NCBI GenBank assembly: GCA_002946415.1
Contig: NJPS01000054.1
Span: 248,001 to 312,000 of the forward strand
Direction of reading: 5' to 3'
From: Rutstroemia sp. NJR-2017a BVV2
Lineage: Eukaryota > Ascomycota > Leotiomycetes > Helotiales > Rutstroemiaceae
DNA length: 64,000 bases
Positions 46,601 through 59,466 of the stretch are shown here, piece by piece. Under the pieces are notes generated by a model. It was not told the DNA's origin. It was given only the letters and a program-made list of their open reading frames with translations, and did no database searches. Positions within the stretch are counted from its first letter, which is position 1. Each line of letters begins with the position of its first letter. Made by a program: the position numbers and the translations under genes.

Positions 46601-49600
46601 TCGCATTATTTGTCTTGGATAGCGGAAAGGCTTTCCTGCGAAGAGGGATGATGGATTGGAATGACGGGTCGAGATGACAGACATTGCTTCGGGTCAAATC
46701 GTCCTATTGTCCTATCTTACCTGCGTTCAAACTCTAGATTCCAAGCCACAGTTGGATGGAACTACCTACACCGCTCCTCGTTGGCTAGTTTGGCTTTGAT
46801 TGAGGAGCTTGTCTCTTACTCGCAGTGCAGGGTGCTGCAGAGTAATACAAACTATAAGTTATCCCTAGCCGGGATGATTTGACTGCCGCGGAAACTCTGT
46901 TCTAGTCCTTCGGTCGGAGTTTTCGTACTTACAGCAGAGCTAAATAACCCTGATCTTCATGATCGACGTCTCTATCCGTGTCCAGATGTGGTAAACGCAA
47001 GTGCAGATATAGATCGCTATTTTGATATCGAGGTACATGGCATTCTAGAGACCTCGATTGAATATCTAGTATGCACCTTTAGGGTGTCTTCGATGCCATA
47101 TTACGAAGTTGTATGTATTTTCTACAAATATACATGAATACATGATGGAAATTCAATGATCGGCATTCATCGCCTCCATCTCCCGAGATCTTCACTCTTC
47201 GTCCCTCTATATGGATGTCGAAGGTTGTGCTACTTCCTAAAAGGGAAGGTCATAGATTCTCATCGACGGTATCGGAAGATAATGGTCGGCGTTGAGGTGG
47301 GGGAATGCTCTTGAAGAATTATATCGTCATGGAGCACAGCATATCCCACTAGATGCACTTTTGACAGCGAATTTGTGCGACGATGGCGGTTGAGAATGGA
47401 GCCCTCACTTGGCATCTTTACGCGCGTTACCTGCTCTATAGATACTTCTGTTATATAACATACATGCGATCACCATGAGATATATGTTGGGCGTTCCAGT
47501 CATGATGAATTTTAGACGGTGGGAAACTTGGCAGTGAGAAGTTTGGATAAATCGCACGATGTGTAGAAACGTTGAGCAGGTCACAGCATAACCTCTCTTC
47601 GGAGAATTTCTCGAGCATGAACTATGGCATGATAGAGAATAGAGATGCGCAGTTGTATCCAGATTGAGGAATTGATCTTGTGAACTCGGAACAGATAGAA
47701 GATTCAAGAAGAAAAGAAAGGACGGAAGCAACATATCAACGTCAACGTCAACGTCAGCAAAGAGAAGCAAGTATCTTTGATTCCCCCGCTAATCACATGC
47801 GAACTCTGCACCTATTCCCAAAATCCTGATCTCACGTAGTACATGCACATATAATCCAACATAAACGTTTGGTACAGTGAGATAGAATACCCCCCACCAC
47901 TCAGCGGGTAATCTGGATCGAAAGAGGGGATGGTAGTATCCAAAAAATGAAGATATATTATTCTTATCATTGATGACATATACAAGCCAGACCAAAGGGT
48001 AGATTGAGTTCTCGATTCCTGCTGCTGTCGGCCTTGGCCGTCTTGGTCGTACATGTCTCTCAGAGTAGCGTCTGCAATCTAGCAGTAGGGCACTCACTAC
48101 CCCGCAAAAAGAATACGATAGATGAGAAACAGAACCTACATGCTGTAGCTTGCTGCCTCTTGATTGTGACGGCTTCGTCGTTCACAGGCAATGTTATCAC
48201 ATTCTCAGCAACGTGTCTCCAAGTGAACGGAAGTCCCAAAGAAGTATTCCATTCTCTCACTTATCAGCTCCACGGCTCAGTTTGAGATTCAAGACATACA
48301 TACATACACAACACATGTCCACGTCTCACCAAAAGAATCCAGAAACCGCCACCCATGCCCCTCATTGGTTGCGATAACACTGCCCAGACGTTTCCCCGCA
48401 TTTCATGGGGTATTATCGGGATATGATATATCACATCTCACATCCTCATCCTCGCACGAATTGCATAGCCAATCTATTTCTATGCTCCAGCAATCTTAGC
48501 AGTGACTATTTTACCTGCCGGCTGTATATTGTATGTACGATTACGAATCCATTTCAAATCATATCCTCATCGTACACCAATTCCTAACACTTTACCCCGA
48601 TTTTCGCTCACCAGAACCATCCATCCCTTACAAATTCGTCCCTGTAGATCCCACCTCATATAAAGATATGCATTATCAAGAACGCCACTGCCCTGCCCGT
48701 TCGAATAAAAACCAACCAATCACATCCCCGCGTCCTTGTACCTCATTTTCGAAACGGCGTCCCCTCGCTCGGGTATTACCTCAATACAAGCCTGATGTGG
48801 AAGTGAGGGTGTGCAGACTTGATCGATCATTTCCTTTTGGGGTGTGAAAGACATGTGAAATGAACGCCAATGGCTGTTCTTTCCCAATGGTGCGGAATAC
48901 GACATCCTGACTGCATATGTATGGATGTATGTATGCATATGCAGAGGTGGTCGGATATAAATCGGTATGGCGAATGAACATGTTTGTGCCAATTGATGGG
49001 AGGCAGTGAAAGAGTCTAGTGGAAGCGGTCCAAGGGACGAGCCAAGTTTTACATCTCCAAGACTGGTATCGTCTCATCACCAGTTCGATAATATTCAGTC
49101 CTCTGGAACGATATCACTTCAACGATGCCAAGTCCCGCGTTCGATGGCTGCCTCGCACTATCACCTCCACGCATATCGAACCCTAACCCAAGTCCAACAC
49201 CCAATCAATCCGTCTTCGCCTCCCTGTTATCTCTCAAGGCGCAGAAAAAAATAACCTTTCTGTTCCGGGGAGGATATGCTTCACCAGCATCCTATCAACC
49301 CCCCTTACTGTACCACACACGACCGATAGCGCACCACCACACCACTATCAGTCCACATACCACCTTATTGTTACACACAGACAAGCCGCTATGGGGCGCG
49401 CTCTGAACACACTGAGTATTCCGTGCGTGCATCATTTTCCCACCACCTGTTTGCAGTAGGTAACTTGCAATGGGCGTTTAGTTAGGTAGGACGACAACGA
49501 CATGTAACGAAATGAAACCAATATGTACTGTAGGTAGGGTATTTGCATATATGCATGCATTCGCGTTACATATACATGGCATATGCAAGGCATCGGACAT

Positions 49601-52600
49601 TCAGCGACGTGAGAAACATCTGGGTGTTGCGTTATTCCACGGCCATGGTACAAGAATGAAGGGAATGAAAGGGGAGGGAGGGAAACATAGTGAGAGCAAA
49701 ACACTCAGTTTGCGATTAAGAGTTCTCCGAAGTATAGATGGTTGACTGGGCTTCAATTCATCTATGAACTGACGAGATAGCTTAGGAGAGAGAAAGACAA
49801 AGAGAAGTAGAGATACATGTACATACAGTGAAATATCCTTTGTAATCTGCTTGTTTATTCGTGAAGAATACTTACATGTGAATAAGATGAGATACTATAA
49901 TTACCTTCGGACCTCAGGTCACCAAATTGCATCACGCCACGCTCAGCAAACCATACCACATTTACCTCATCCCCAAACCACCCCGAGTTCCTTTTCTTCC
50001 TCTCACCGTTCCTCTTCTTCTCCCTCCTCGCTCCCATCCCTCTTCTCTTCCCCTCTTCCCCTCCAAACCTCACCCCCAACAACCATCTCCACCCAAACAC
50101 CCAATCCCGCAGCACACGATCGCACCCGTCCCCATCAACTCTTCTCATCCACCAAACCAAGCTCCCCTCGCCTCTCCTCTCATCTTCCCGATGCCAAACC
50201 CTTTCAAAAAGGATGTCGAACCGAACCAAACCAAACCATCCAAGCATCACCTAAACTGCGCCTCCCACCTCGCGCTCTCTTCCTCTTTATAAGAGTCTCA
50301 CTTCACTTTACATCACTCCTACTCCTCAACTCCTCCCATTCCTCCCCTACCCCTACCTATCCCTCCCCCATACCCGCCATCCCACTCTACTCCCCATCCC
50401 ATCCCAGCACAGCGCTTAAAACCCTGTCCCAGCCCCAACAAAGCACAAGCGGCTCCTCACACAAAGGGAAAAAAAGAAACACGAGGTCGCTTTCTATGCG
50501 ACCGGATCGCGAATCCCGATGTTCGATGGTACCTGGCGATAGATTGAATGTTATGGTCTGATTGCGTGCAGAGCGTGGAAAGTGGAGGGAGTGGGGATGG
50601 TAAGATGAGAATAAACGAATATCCTTGGCGGGAAAGGAAGAGGAAAACGTAAACGTAAGCGTAACAAGAATAATAATAAAAATGAAGAATGAAACGTTGG
50701 GTTGGTGTTTCAGACGCTTCTGGAATGAGTGGATGGGGGAATGAGTATTGCGGAACTGGGGATTGCGAGACTGATTGAGGGATCGTAAATGGTCTTGTCT
50801 ACCAAGCGCCCTTCCATGCGTACACAGACGACGTGTACAGTACAGGACCGTACCGTAAAGACCGGCCTAGGTAACTCGGCACGTACCAAACACTCACCTC
50901 ACCAGCACGGCCAAAGCCATCTCCCGGCCCTCAGCCAGCCGACCCGCTTCTCCCAAAATCAAAAATTCTCGGACCTTCCCCTTCAGCAGGTCAACAAACT
51001 GCTGCCCAGCCAGCCAAACCTTACCGCTGCGGACCAGCCCAACCCTCTCAGCCTATTTCCATTCTTATCGGCGACCTTTTCACACGGCCGTGGATGTTTG
51101 AGGATCTGATTGAGGCTAAGCCTTCTTTTCTTTCTGTGCATGTATGGTATGTATGTACAGCGACTAATGTACCCCAGAAATCCTACCGGTACCGCGTTGT
51201 ATTTCCAGCGACTATGGATGTGGAGAACCATGTGAGGAAGGAGGAAAGCGCGTATGGGATGGGGAGCGTTCAGTCAGGGGGAAGAGGAACTTCTATTTCG
51301 ATGGGATGGAATGGAATGATGTCTAGCTATGGTATGGTATGAAAGGCGCTTACCTACCGTCTCCTTGATTAGACTCGAAACATGGTATAGGATTACACAC
51401 TGCCGGACCCAACATTGCGGGGTAAGCATTCCAGAACCTTCCCGTCGCCATCTTGGCGACGTCTCGTCTCGCTCAGCAGCAACAACCAGGAGAAGCATAT
51501 CCATCGTGAGGTCACAAAACAGTCACCCGTCCGTTTGATCCCCGCTGCATCCAAACCTAGACCTCCCGTCGTCCTCGGCAACGGCAAAAGGCCAAAACCA
51601 AAGCTAAATTCCCACCCCGGAGACTTCTTCCCGAGTCTAAAGGTGATCACTTGACGGCCTCTTAAACACACCAACGTAACCTCAGCTCCATGTATGCATC
51701 TCCCCCCGGCTATTTCCCCACAAACAAAAACTCCCATGCCGTAGGTAGCGGTTCCAGTACCGGACTTACGTTTGCGCATATGCACGCGCAGTAAGTGGTC
51801 GAGCGCCGAGGAGCGAGCAAACTATTCTCCACATCCTTCCCCTGGCACGAAACAAGCAAGCGTGAAAGGCGGGGGGAATTAAATATAAAAAATTCACGTC
51901 ATGAAAGAAAAAGAAACGAACTGGGCATTTTTCTTCAATGCCACGACTGCCCAAGCTCAGGCACAAGAGCGCGCCCGAGAAATGAGGCTGAGCGTCTATA
52001 TTCCTGTTGGTTTGAGCCTTTGAGGGAGCTCGTATGCGGTTAAGCAGAGGAAAGAATAGGCTGGGCTGGGTGGAGGAGGTGAAAATGCGGGGTAAGGTTA
52101 AGGAAAGTTTAAACAATGGTGATTAAAATAGCTTACATCATTGATTTTTAGGGTGGATTGATTGAGCCAGAGAGATAGAAGATATGAATATGAAGTTTGA
52201 TTGTATTGTTTCCTGATACTTCAAGATAAGATAGTTACTAGAGAGAAGAAGGAGCAGTGGCCGCCTGGTAGGGAAGAGCGAGATGGCGATGCAAATAGAA
52301 AACATAGAGTTGGGAATTGGGTTTATTCGCCAATATTGATATGCGTACGAAGGTATGTATGCACTGCGCCATGCTACGTTGAGCAAGTAAGTCCGCGATC
52401 TCCGGTAGGTAGTAGTAGGAGGAAGAGGACGACGAGGATGTAGGCAGTAGTTTAGTTTTGCTGATAGAAAGGAAGAGATAGAGAAAGTAAGCTTGCTCAG
52501 TTATGTTATCAGTCGGTGTAACGACTAAGCCTCACTCAAGCTATGCGATACTTCCGTACTCGCCGAGTCAAGGAACCGGTGTCGTGATCTGATACACACA

Positions 52601-53820
52601 TAACACACGTACTGACGGCAGATAGGAAAGATAGTGGTAGTAGTACAGTACTAAGTAGTGTCTTGAATTGTTTTGATTCAGACCAAAACAATACAGCAAA
52701 AGCTTATCATCGTTCTATTCGCACTTCGAACCGCTTGGCTCGATAGACTTGTGTGCCCATCCACAGAAAGGCCAGACGCACAGACAATCAACAAACCTAC
52801 TCAGCTCAGTGCAGTACAGCTAGTCGACGGTGAGGTGAGGCCAATTCAATCTTTACTCACTAAGCATCTTGTCATGCTCGAGAGCTTCCCCTCCAAACGC
52901 CAGAAGATAGAATAAACTTTTTGGTTTTATCAATCCCTCCCCTCCTCTACTTATCTATGGGTCGAAATCGCCGTATCCCAACCATCTGAACTTACTCTCG
53001 GCCAAATTGTGGATTTCCCACCACCCACCACGATGAGATCAGATCAGATAGCAGCACAGCGCAGCACAGCACGTCCAGCATCAATCCATCAAACCCTCAA
53101 CGCGAGTGCCGGTCGGTACTGCTGCTCTGCTCCACGCTGGAGAAGAAGGGCCGACAAGCCAACTCCACGACACAGAAAACGCAAAGTCCGGTCCCAACAG
53201 ATGGACCCGGAGTGCAGCATTTGGAGTAAAACTGGAAACCCGGGGGATACACGTAGTACAGTCGATAGAGATAGACTAAACCAAAGTCCCTACTTACATT
53301 GACTAACCTACACTACGCAGCACACCAACCCCAGATGTCCAAGCCGATGTCCAAAACCGTAACTTTTTGCACCGGAAAAGCAAGAGGCGACAACGACAAC
53401 AAACATCGCCTCACACACACGCATACTACTTGTACATCGCATATCGGCGATAATCGCCTCCAATCCAGCTACGGTTAGATCACCTCAGATCACATCTAAC
53501 GTAGCACAGCATAACTCCGTTACAGGCACAAACAAGCACAAGCACCAGGTTACATAAAATTATCCCTACACCGTAATCTTCCAACTTTTCGTTCATCCTC
53601 GCATCGAGATTCGACATTTCTGGATCGGGGCTTCCTTCGCACCATGTCCTTGTATCTTCTTCTCTGCTCTTTTTTTTCCCCGGTTTCGTACCTACGTCGT
53701 ACCTTGATACTTGTAACTATCGTACCTGATCGACGCTTTTCTTCTATGGAGCGAGTACTGAGTTCGTAACCTAACTGCTAGATGGATAAATAAAGGTAAA
53801 ACGCAGCTAGCTAGCTAACC

Positions 53821-53934
53821 AGCAAGCAAGCAAGGCAAGCAAGCAAGCAAGGCAAGCAAGCAAGCAAGGCAAGCAAGCAAGCAAGGCAAGCAAGCAAGCA
53901 AGGCAAGCAAGCAAGCAAGGCAAGCAAGCAAGCC
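53821..53934. repeat. 17-bp minisatellite built of AAGC tetramers
   Basis: The unit AAGCAAGCAAGCAAGGC is repeated five times in full, with a 16-nt copy before and a 13-nt partial copy after, all perfect. It follows a GCTA run. Because 17 is not a multiple of three, it cannot encode a constant peptide repeat. Perfect copies point to recent expansion and likely length variation between strains. Confidence 0.95.
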
Positions 53935-55371
53935 AGCAGCCTTACTTTCCTTCACCGTTTTTTTCCTGGACTATGAATCTGAATCATCTGACGAACTCAC
54001 ATCATCCGTTACGGAGATCGAAGAAGTCGTCAAAGGGTACGTACCTATCATCTCCGAACAGAAGGCAAAAGAAACATCGAAGCAATGACCTCAAATGACA
54101 TCATTCATATCATTACTGTCCTTTATTCTACGATACGTAGTTACCTTCTTCTAACTTACCTCAACTATTCCCTAAAAGATCAATTTCCTCCGCCGCTCCG
54201 TGCGTGAGCCTTTCCCCCAAATTACTTCTCTTCCCACTCAAAACCGAAAAACAACCCCACTCTGGCCTCGCCTCGTCTTGTCTCGTCTCGTCTCAGCCCC
54301 ACTCTACGCCATTGGTCCAGCCCAGTGTGGCGCGAGCTATCCCAAACCGTGAGGGTCCGTTCGCACTCCAAAAAGATCGCTTTATGCCAAGATTTCCTAT
54401 CTCTGCTCTCAAAGCAAATGAGTAAGAATGTCTCACTTCGTCCAAATCGTCATCCACCAAAAACCACCGTGAAGAAAAAAACGAAGCGAGATAAGGGCTC
54501 GACAGCGAAACCCTTCTTTGCCGAACGAACGGACAGGACAGTTCATTCTACATACCCTAAAGATCTTTTCTAGAAACAAAATGGAATAACTCTACTGTGT
54601 ATGCTATTCGGTGAGCAATGCGCTACTTTGTGCATCCACTGCATGCGAAATCCAGCTGGCAGTACTGTAGCCAGGCTACTACTGTATGATGATTTTTCTC
54701 TCAGCGCGCAGTACAGGACTGCGTACAGCCCGTCTAGTCTCGTCTAGTGCCCGCAGCCGCGTTCTAGATCTGGGAAATGGGTGGGGCTGCGCTGCCTTGG
54801 TTTTTGTTGGTTGGTGTGCTGAGACATGGATAGGGATTGGATGAGCAAGGGGTGAGAGCACAGGGGGGATTAGGGCCAATGGGGGGAGGGATGGGCGCAC
54901 GGGGATTTTTGAAGGGGGAAGGTGATGGCGGTGCCACGATGGTGAGGTGATGGAGATGGGAGGGAAGGAGAAGGGTGAGAGAGGAGATGAGGTTATTCAT
55001 ACATTCATAGACGGACATAATACAATATGATGAAGCATTTTCAAGCTCACCCAAATCAACAACACCGCCCACAGCAACAACACCGAAGAAGTTAGTTGCG
55101 CCGGGCGGAGTCGCCCTATCAGAAACATAAATTGCCTCATGTATCAGTTTCTTCTTCGCCACCAAAGGCATCAAATTGACTCACTTACTCAGCCGATACA
55201 GATAGATAGACTCGACTTACTGCAGACTAATCCATCCACTTACTAACTGACTGACTGTACTGTATAAAGTTCGGCGCCGCGCAATGAAAATCCTTTATGC
55301 TCGCTCGGGTTTGTGTCGTGTTGTATTGAAGTTGTTCACCGCTATCTTATGCTATGTCAGGTTATGTTACA

Positions 55372-55446
55372 TAGATAGATAGATAGATAGCTGGATCGAT
55401 CATAAATAAAGTAGGAAAAAAGAGATATGAGATGAGATGAGATGAG
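55372..55446. repeat. GATA and GATGA microsatellites
   Basis: Two short tracts: (GATA) about five copies at 55372-55390 and (GATGA) about four copies at 55426-55446, within the gene desert. Confidence 0.8.
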
Positions 55447-55693
55447 AAAGAGCTTAGTAACTAGCCACTGCTAGCCAGCGGGTCGGTGTCCGAGATAGAT
55501 ACAGTACGTACAGGAGGGTATCCGAGTCAGTTGGCTAGGTGAGTGAAGGAGACGAGAGAGGAGGAATCAATATGTTTTGGTTGCTCTAAAGATGGATGGA
55601 TAGATTCATCAATCACAGTCATCCCTCCATCTCCCTTCTTTCCCCTCACCCAAACTTACAACATATCCATCCCCCAAACCTCGCTCTCTCGCC

Positions 55694-55727
55694 AACCTCC
55701 CATCCCCATCCCCATCCCCATCCCGTC
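55694..55727. repeat. CATCCC microsatellite
   Basis: About four tandem CATCCC-type copies in a C-rich stretch; the reverse strand gives a G-rich tract with GGGATG units. Confidence 0.75.
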
Positions 55728-56548
55728 TCCTCTCCCCTCCCTCCTATGAGTTCCGTCGCGGCTAAAAACGAAGCCGAAACCAAAGAGAAAACAGACACGG
55801 GATAGTAGTATAGTATAGTAGATGTAGATGTACAACCAGCACAGCAAGTACCGCAGAGTAAAGCAAGTAGGGTCCTGGCTTTGTACAGCACGCAACGCAT
55901 GTATGCACGCAGCAAGTACTCCAGTCTGGAGTACAGTAGTACATTGCAGAGACGGGATGGGAAGGGATGATCATTGGGGATGGGGAGGTTGGTTAGGGTG
56001 ATTGCGTGGTTGGAAGATGAGATAGATGAGATCTTCTTCTTCTTCTTTACTCACGGGGGAGGGGCTGGGTTAGGTTGAAAAGATTGAGAATCATGCTCCC
56101 CCGCTTTCTTCTATTCGATATTCTATTCGATATCCATCCATCAACCACAGTAAAAAGGAAAACATTTGTTTCCCGGAGTTCTATAGACCATAGCGTCGTA
56201 TCATATCGTACACAACATCCAATAATAGCATTTCCCCCTCTCCCTCTCTCCGGACATCAAACAATGGGAAAGTTACGGAACAATGGAAAACAGACGTGGG
56301 ATTTACTCCCATCTGACTGCGTTTCGCATCGTATCGTATGATATTTTTGTGTCGGGCGGTTGCTTGCTTGCTCGTACATATGTACGAAGTATATATATAT
56401 TGCATTCATTCATTCGATCTTGATCGGGCGGGAGCTCACCATCTGCGCCGCACATACGCGCACTGAGCCACCTTGCTCGAGTCAAGTCAAGCGAAAGGAG
56501 CTCTCACATTTACAGACGAGGTCAAGTGACACGACCAGACGTAACGAG

Positions 56549-56649
56549 GACCAGGACCAGGACCAGGGCCCGGGCAAGGTAAGGAAGAGCTCGAGGATGG
56601 AAAATTAAAAGATGAGGTCATTGTTATATATCGAGCGAGCGAGCGAGCA
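56549..56649. repeat. ACCAGG and GCGA short repeats
   Basis: Three to four copies of ACCAGG at 56549-56568 and four of GCGA at 56634-56649, about 65 nt apart, with no coding signal. Confidence 0.65.
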
Positions 56650-57408
56650 GACGTCAATTGATATCTAACGGCGGCTGTCAGGTCGGGTCTAGAATTTCTG
56701 GTGTGATCGTCGGCGGATATGAAAATGAACCTCAATTTCGAGAACCTGCAATCCGACACCCACAGACAAAGCCCCACGCCCCGTCCCGACGGGATCATCA
56801 GGAACAGTTTATTAGACTTTGCTTTAACTTATGGCGGGAGGTAAGGACAGTAAATCGACGATCATTTTTCGGCCTGGGGGAAAGGTACGGGAGGGGAGGG
56901 AGGGATGGAAGGGAGTTGTACCTGCCTTACTGTACGCATAAGTAGCATTACTGTAGGAATGGATGGATGGGAATTAATTGTCCATTCATTCAGTCAGTTA
57001 ATCGGCATCCGAAATCCCCATAGGCACCGCAAATCGCAGAATCAGACAGACGATCTGATCTGATCTGATCTCGATGAGCTGACCCCGGCACGAAAACTCA
57101 TGAGGTGAAGAGGAAGGAAGGAAGGAAACAAAGCTCCGTGGTCGCTTTGATACGATGGTGGTTAATTTGGGGGTGGAGGAGTGGAGTGGAGTGGGGGTTG
57201 GGTTGGGGGTGAGGTGAGGGTGAGGTGAGAGAGAGATGGGTGTATCCCTGACTCGTTGACGGCAGGGTAGGGGGATAAGGAGTTCTTCATCCTTTTCCCT
57301 GTCCTCTTCTTCTTCGCTGTGTTCCACACTTCGTACGCCGTCGCCATAGCAAGTCGCGTCGCGACATCCTGCGCGCGGCTGAGAAAGTATGAGGTTGTAT
57401 TTCGTACG

Positions 57409-58060
57409 TTAAAGGAAAGAAAATCTAAGACATTCGGAAACAAGAGACAAAGATCGGACATTTTTCGCTCGCTCGGTTGTGTCGTCTTGGAGATACTTAT
57501 CAGCGGAGATTACCTTGGTACAGTAAATTCCACGCACGTCCCGCGAGAGAAAGAGAGAGGGAGTGGAGATATGACGAATGAGGATATAAAAGAAGAATGA
57601 TATATATGATGGCGAGGAGCCCAAGCTTTGTTTGAGAATACTTTCGTTTATTTTGGATGATTTGGGCGGGAGGTGGTCATGACGCGGGCTGGGAATTGGA
57701 ATTTTACAAAGGCTTGTTCTCAACAGATTGGATGGATTGAAGTTGGTTTGTTCTGTTTGGGGAGCGAGGATCACAGGTTGGTTGGTGGATAGGTGAGGTA
57801 AGATAGATGAAATTGCTGGTGGGTGAGTAAGATGAAAAGTTGGTGTGCTCGATTGATTATCAATAGCTTCAATTATTCTTCTTGGAACCGTTCCGCCGTC
57901 TGTCAATTCATTTAATTTCAGCAGAGATACGTTATCACTCCCCCATCCCATGCTCCAATTGGTAGATAAAGGATCAATAGTCGTACCGTATGCAATATCT
58001 GAGTCGAATTATACAATCAGTATACGAGGCCAAAGTTTATAAACCTGGAAATCCTTCCAT
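57409..58060 (-). CDS. Cryptic gene of unknown function, N-terminus well supported
   Basis: A 16-nt first exon (58045-58060, MEGFP plus one base) splices over a 46-nt intron (57999-58044, GTTTAT..CTGAT..CTCAG) into a long open frame that reads IAYGTTIDPLSTNWS, MGWGSDNVSLLKLNE and LTDGGTVPRRIIEAID. Before about 57850 this looks like a genuine folded protein, with balanced composition and no low complexity. From there to the stop at 57409 the sequence becomes Ser/Pro/Ile-rich and less convincing, so one or more introns may be missing. As written the model gives 201 aa. I do not recognise the family. It is the only good coding signal in nearly 20 kb. The start context (CCCATGG) is moderate. Confidence 0.45.
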
Positions 58061-58320
58061 GGGGTTTTGATGAAATGGGCTGGGTGATGGCGATTGCGCG
58101 AGTAAGAAGGGTGGGTGCGAGGTTACCTGGTCGTTATGGCGAGTGAGAGGCTTACGGGGGGAATTGAAAAAGTGGTTGTACGGAGAACGTACCGCGCGCA
58201 CGCTAACCGGGTACGACCTGCCTCTATTTCCGGCCACGGTTACGCGACGGGGGAATGGAGGAGGAAGGTGTATAGTGAGGGGTACAGCATAGAGAGAGGC
58301 GTCTGCAAACCTAACGACTT

Positions 58321-58360
58321 TCTTGTGTTCTTGTGTTCTTGTGTTCTTGTGTTCTTGTGT
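58321..58360. repeat. Five perfect 8-bp tandem repeats (TCTTGTGT)
   Basis: TCTTGTGT is repeated five times without change, about 260 nt upstream of the cryptic minus-strand start. The complement reads ACACAAGA. Confidence 0.9.
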
Positions 58361-59059
58361 TCATGTCCGCAGACTGGTGGAATGAAGCGATGTGCAGTGA
58401 GGCAAAGGAAGGGAAGCAATGGGTAAACGAAGAAACTCTTATCGCAAACGTTCTACTTTGGGATATGTTGCTGTAAATAGGTAGCGATAAACTACCTTGT
58501 AGATATCGAGACCGTGTAGACCAACCTCACCTCGCCCTCGAACTCCGTAGCCCGTGACTTCAACTCCGAGGACTTGCTTGGAGAAAGGAGCTGGGAAAAA
58601 GGAGAAAGCGTCAAACATACCTATCAAGGTAATTCAAACCTCTGATTTCTAATTGCAGAGTAAGATGTCCATGTACCTACCGTATCCATCTAGCTACATG
58701 CCACCATAATATAATCGGCATTGACCTCTTCACGCCGTGCAACATCAACAAGATTCATGCTGTCAGCCACAATCTATAAAGCCTACATACGGATCTCATC
58801 CCCCCTCCAAGAGATAAGAGAAAAGAGAAAAACAAAAAGCACACAATGTCAGCACCAGCATGTCGAATTGTCAGCACACTGAGGCGAATAAACTTACGGC
58901 AAGGTAAGTAGGCCGTGTAAGGATGAGTGTTATGCACCTCTGTTCCGAGTTCCGTGTTCCGACCTACGGAGGTGCGAGAAGCAAACTTATCAAATCGTTA
59001 CATACGAGAAAAGGCAAGTAGGAAGTAGGAAAGGTTACTCTCGTGGGATGTTTGCCTCC

Positions 59060-59107
59060 CTTATCCTATCTATCCTGTCCTATCCCATCCTATCCCATCC
59101 TATCCCA
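59060..59107. repeat. TATCCCATCC-type repeat
   Basis: Imperfect units of CCTATC and CCTATCCCAT in a row, giving a pyrimidine-rich plus strand. Confidence 0.7.
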
Positions 59108-59440
59108 TTCCCCAAACGGATCTCGACTCTCAACAAGCTGCGCAGAGCACTCGAGGATTCGATCGCCGTCAACCACCACTTCGTATCGGATGAAAATTGC
59201 AACGTGCAGGGAAGAGATGTAGTTCTACTGCACCGTCTGCACCGCTGTAAGATTTTCTCCTCCCAGCCTATCAAGCCTCCCTCTGTGTCCGACTACGGAT
59301 ATGGTCTGGAAGCCGGCAACCTTAAATTTACAATTTTGTCAGAGTGGTAGTGAGCGCCGAGCGGTGGTTGAGAAACGGCTGGTGCATGAGAAATTTGAGA
59401 AAAATCGCCTCGATAGGGAACATGCTTCCGTCCATCGTCT

Positions 59441-59466
59441 TACCTCTTACCTCTTACCTCTTACCC
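59441..59466. repeat. CTCTTAC tandem repeat
   Basis: Three to four CTCTTAC units, followed by C-rich sequence. Confidence 0.7.

Larger units (their letters stand above)
43681..57408. other. Long gene desert rich in simple repeats
   Basis: About 13.7 kb in which I cannot support any protein-coding gene. ORFs are short, mostly begin at non-ATG codons, and consist of Ser/Pro/Thr-rich low complexity caused by pyrimidine runs (for example around 49900-50480). Simple repeats are frequent, such as GTCAAC near 47745, AAGC-type at 53821, GATA at 55372, GATGA at 55426, CATCCC at 55694 and ACCAGG at 56549. ATGTATGTAT-type and GTACAGTAC-type motifs recur. Long non-coding transcripts or regulatory DNA for a distal gene are possible. 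Nothing in the sequence proves this. Confidence 0.5.

Noticed and set aside
49851..50561. 236-codon plus-strand ORF
   Set aside because: Starts at a non-ATG codon and is Pro/Ser/Thr-rich because of a long pyrimidine run; no domain or splice pattern.
58500..58625. Exons on either strand near 58.5-58.6 kb
   Set aside because: Both strands are open over about 100 nt with plausible splice sites, so no strand can be preferred.
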